NCBI GenBank assembly: GCA_002205965.3 | Contig: NADL03000675.1 | Span: 124,001 to 188,000, forward strand | Length of the DNA: 64,000 nucleotides | Reading direction: 5' to 3' | From: Kappaphycus alvarezii | Taxonomy: Eukaryota; Rhodophyta; Florideophyceae; Gigartinales; Solieriaceae | In this document: positions 62,592-64,000 of the stretch, in pieces | Layout: the number at the start of each line of letters is the position of its first letter | Numbering within the stretch: position 1 is the first letter of the stretch | Notes under the pieces: model-generated | Databases searched by the model: none | What the model was told of the DNA's origin: nothing | Seen by the model: the letters and a program-made list of their open reading frames with translations, nothing else | Position numbers and translations under genes: made by a program

Positions 62592-63427
62592 ATGTACGCT
62601 TTTGCACCGTCTACGTTTCTGGGCGCTCCTTCAACACGGCTCACATCGTCCTTCACCGAGGGACGCGCGATTTGCGTGCGTCCTTCGAAAACACCCAGCC
62701 CACGATGGTCCTCCGTATCTCTGTTACTAAGAGGCCAGTCGGAATTGATGCTTCTTTTGGGGGTGTCGGTGTTATACTTGATAAGGCCGATAGCTACATG
62801 GCTGACACTATCCGCCGTCAATACAAGAAAATGGGCAACCCTAGGGGTGTGTATGGTGTACAGTGCACGGAAGGTGGCGTCAAATTCTCTGCTGAGGTAG
62901 CTCGCGTTCGCGCCTTGAACGCGAACTATCGCCAATTGTTGCGCTCTCCATCCAAGAAATATTCAGATTTGTACGAGAACCGCCGGGCCGCTATAGCCGC
63001 CTCCGGTAACTGCCACCATGAAGAAAAGCAGTTTTGCTCTTTCCCCAAATCGACTGCGGCTTACAATCTCGGGAAAAGTGAGGCCGCTGGTACCTGCATC
63101 CGTTACGCTACTCCGGAGACGCTCGAGGAGACTGCCATGTTGCGATACATGGATATCCAACAGAACAATGCAGCCAATCCTTCTGGTGTGTATAACATGT
63201 CTTGCAACGAAGGAGCTGCGAAGGGTCAAGCCGAGGATGTCCGTATCGCCGCTCTAAATGCGGCGTATCGTAACGCCCAGAAGCCCATTGGCCAGCTTCT
63301 GCAAGAAAAGTTCAACCAGCGCAAACAGGGGTACGCGTTTGCTAATGGTTGTAATTATGAGGAAGGGCTAATCAGTGATTACCCGGCGATTGGCGCTGCG
63401 TTCCGCTCCAAAACTTACGGCTTCTAG
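62592..63427 (+). CDS. Phycoerythrin gamma subunit, plastid-targeted (one apparent frameshift)
   Basis: The ATG at 62592 starts MYAFAPSTFLGAPSTRLTSS, a red-algal-type transit peptide with a Phe near the N-terminus. The mature part (VLRISVTKRPVGIDASFGGV) is one frame over; one extra A in the AAAA run near 62688-62691 joins them into 278 codons. The mature protein is an internal duplication: NPRGVYGVQCTEG and NPSGVYNMSCNEG, each followed by R.ALNA.YR, and GNCHHEE and NGCNYEE further on. Cysteines in VQC, GNC, QFC, GTC, MSC and NGC are candidate bilin attachment sites. The gamma subunit sits in the centre of the R-phycoerythrin hexamer, linking and fixing it in the phycobilisome rod on the stromal thylakoid face. 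It is found only in red algae. Confidence 0.92.
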
Positions 63428-64000
63428 GAAGTGACAGTTGGACGGATGCGTGATTTTGTCATGTGAACGTCATCGTGTGCCCTCACCTTGTTAGATGATG
63501 AATTAAGCAAAGTCGAGGGAAGTTTTAGATGTCGAGCTAAACATTTTCATGGGAGAGCGAGGAAAACTTGTAGGGTTTGTGTCCGAAGTACAGTCCGGTT
63601 CTGCGTAGAGACTATTCCGATTTGTGTACGTGTGCCTGAATTCACCATGATAAAGGCTTCTCTCTTCCCTCCCTGCATTGGTAGTGATGAGTTTAGACGA
63701 AAGAGGTGGGCATGGAAGTTCTTCGTTCTCGTGTTGACCAAATTCCTCTCCATGACTAGCGGCGAATGATTTTTCAACCCAAATCTGCCCGCTCAATTAC
63801 CAGAATAATTTTAGGCTTCCCGCTGTGCCGCACAGTACAACGGGCGTATTTGACACGTTTTGTCGTAAGCTACTGTACGACCTCACCAGTCCCGAATGAC
63901 CAACGTGAAATTAGTGCGACTCTATCCCTACGCAGCTCATCCCATGACAAATACCTCACAGTGAGCATCTATATTTGAGAGCAAGGAGGGCCCTTAACAA
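63428..64000. other. Downstream of the gamma gene, with ACAGTAC/ACTGTAC motifs
   Basis: No gene is seen. CACAGTACAA at 63831 and CTACTGTACGAC at 63870 are two further copies of the host-promoter motif; a gene may start beyond the window edge. Confidence 0.4.

Noticed and set aside
1..64000. tRNA, rRNA or CRISPR features
   Set aside because: I looked for T-loop GGTTCGAAYCC-type words, rRNA-like conserved blocks and regularly spaced short repeats and found none that could be supported by eye.

Overview
The window looks like nuclear DNA of a florideophyte-type red alga. The strongest evidence is a plastid-targeted phycoerythrin gamma subunit gene at the right end, a rhodophyte-specific family. 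The host genes are compact and almost intron-free: only one intron is convincing, 126 bp in fabZ. They sit in small islands between decayed transposable elements. I see no rRNA, tRNA, CRISPR array or bacterial-style operon.

Layout. 1-2.6 kb holds remains of a Ty3/chromovirus-type LTR element. 2.65-3.1 kb is a fragment of a non-LTR element with a restriction-like endonuclease (RLE). 3.7-4.1 kb is a G-rich minisatellite. 4.5-7.8 kb (minus) is a decayed piggyBac-like transposase that also carries SAP and YqaJ-type nuclease modules. 8.65-10.2 kb is a Tc1/mariner element with both terminal inverted repeats (TIRs). 10.2-12.9 kb is a PIF/Harbinger element with a transposase and a convergent Myb/SANT gene. 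13.2-21.2 kb is a host island: Notchless/NLE1, a small conserved-looking unknown protein, eIF3e and ORC3, with an RLE retroelement scrap against the ORC3 promoter. 21.9-22.9 kb is another RLE retroelement 3' end. 24.2-27.4 kb has a CENP-B-like DNA-binding protein and fabZ. 28.7-34.4 kb is repeats: a 730 bp TIR element, two RLE retroelements and a twice-occurring unknown coding module. 35.2-43.8 kb is a second host island: prephenate/arogenate dehydratase, an RRM-R3H protein, HSCB, VTA1 and a phytanoyl-CoA dioxygenase-like protein, with an L1-like reverse transcriptase between the last two. 44-51 kb is DNA transposons. 51.5-56.8 kb is a complete-length Ty1/copia element with two 356 bp LTRs. 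57-62 kb is gag and RLE fragments, including two RLE elements in inverted orientation. 62.6-63.4 kb is the phycoerythrin gamma gene.

Two window-wide patterns stand out. First, a TACAGT/ACTGTA motif, often in arrays or perfect palindromes, recurs within a few hundred bases upstream of most host genes. It looks like a shared promoter element. Second, four recognisable host genes (ORC3, fabZ, VTA1, phycoerythrin gamma) each carry exactly one frameshift, and every one is explained by one missing base, mostly in a short homopolymer. This suggests undercalled bases in the assembly rather than four dead genes.

The host genes are housekeeping functions with no shared pathway: 60S ribosome assembly, translation initiation, replication licensing, plastid fatty-acid synthesis, phenylalanine synthesis, Fe-S cluster assembly, ESCRT and light harvesting. 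The most unusual coding structure is the transposase with SAP and YqaJ modules.
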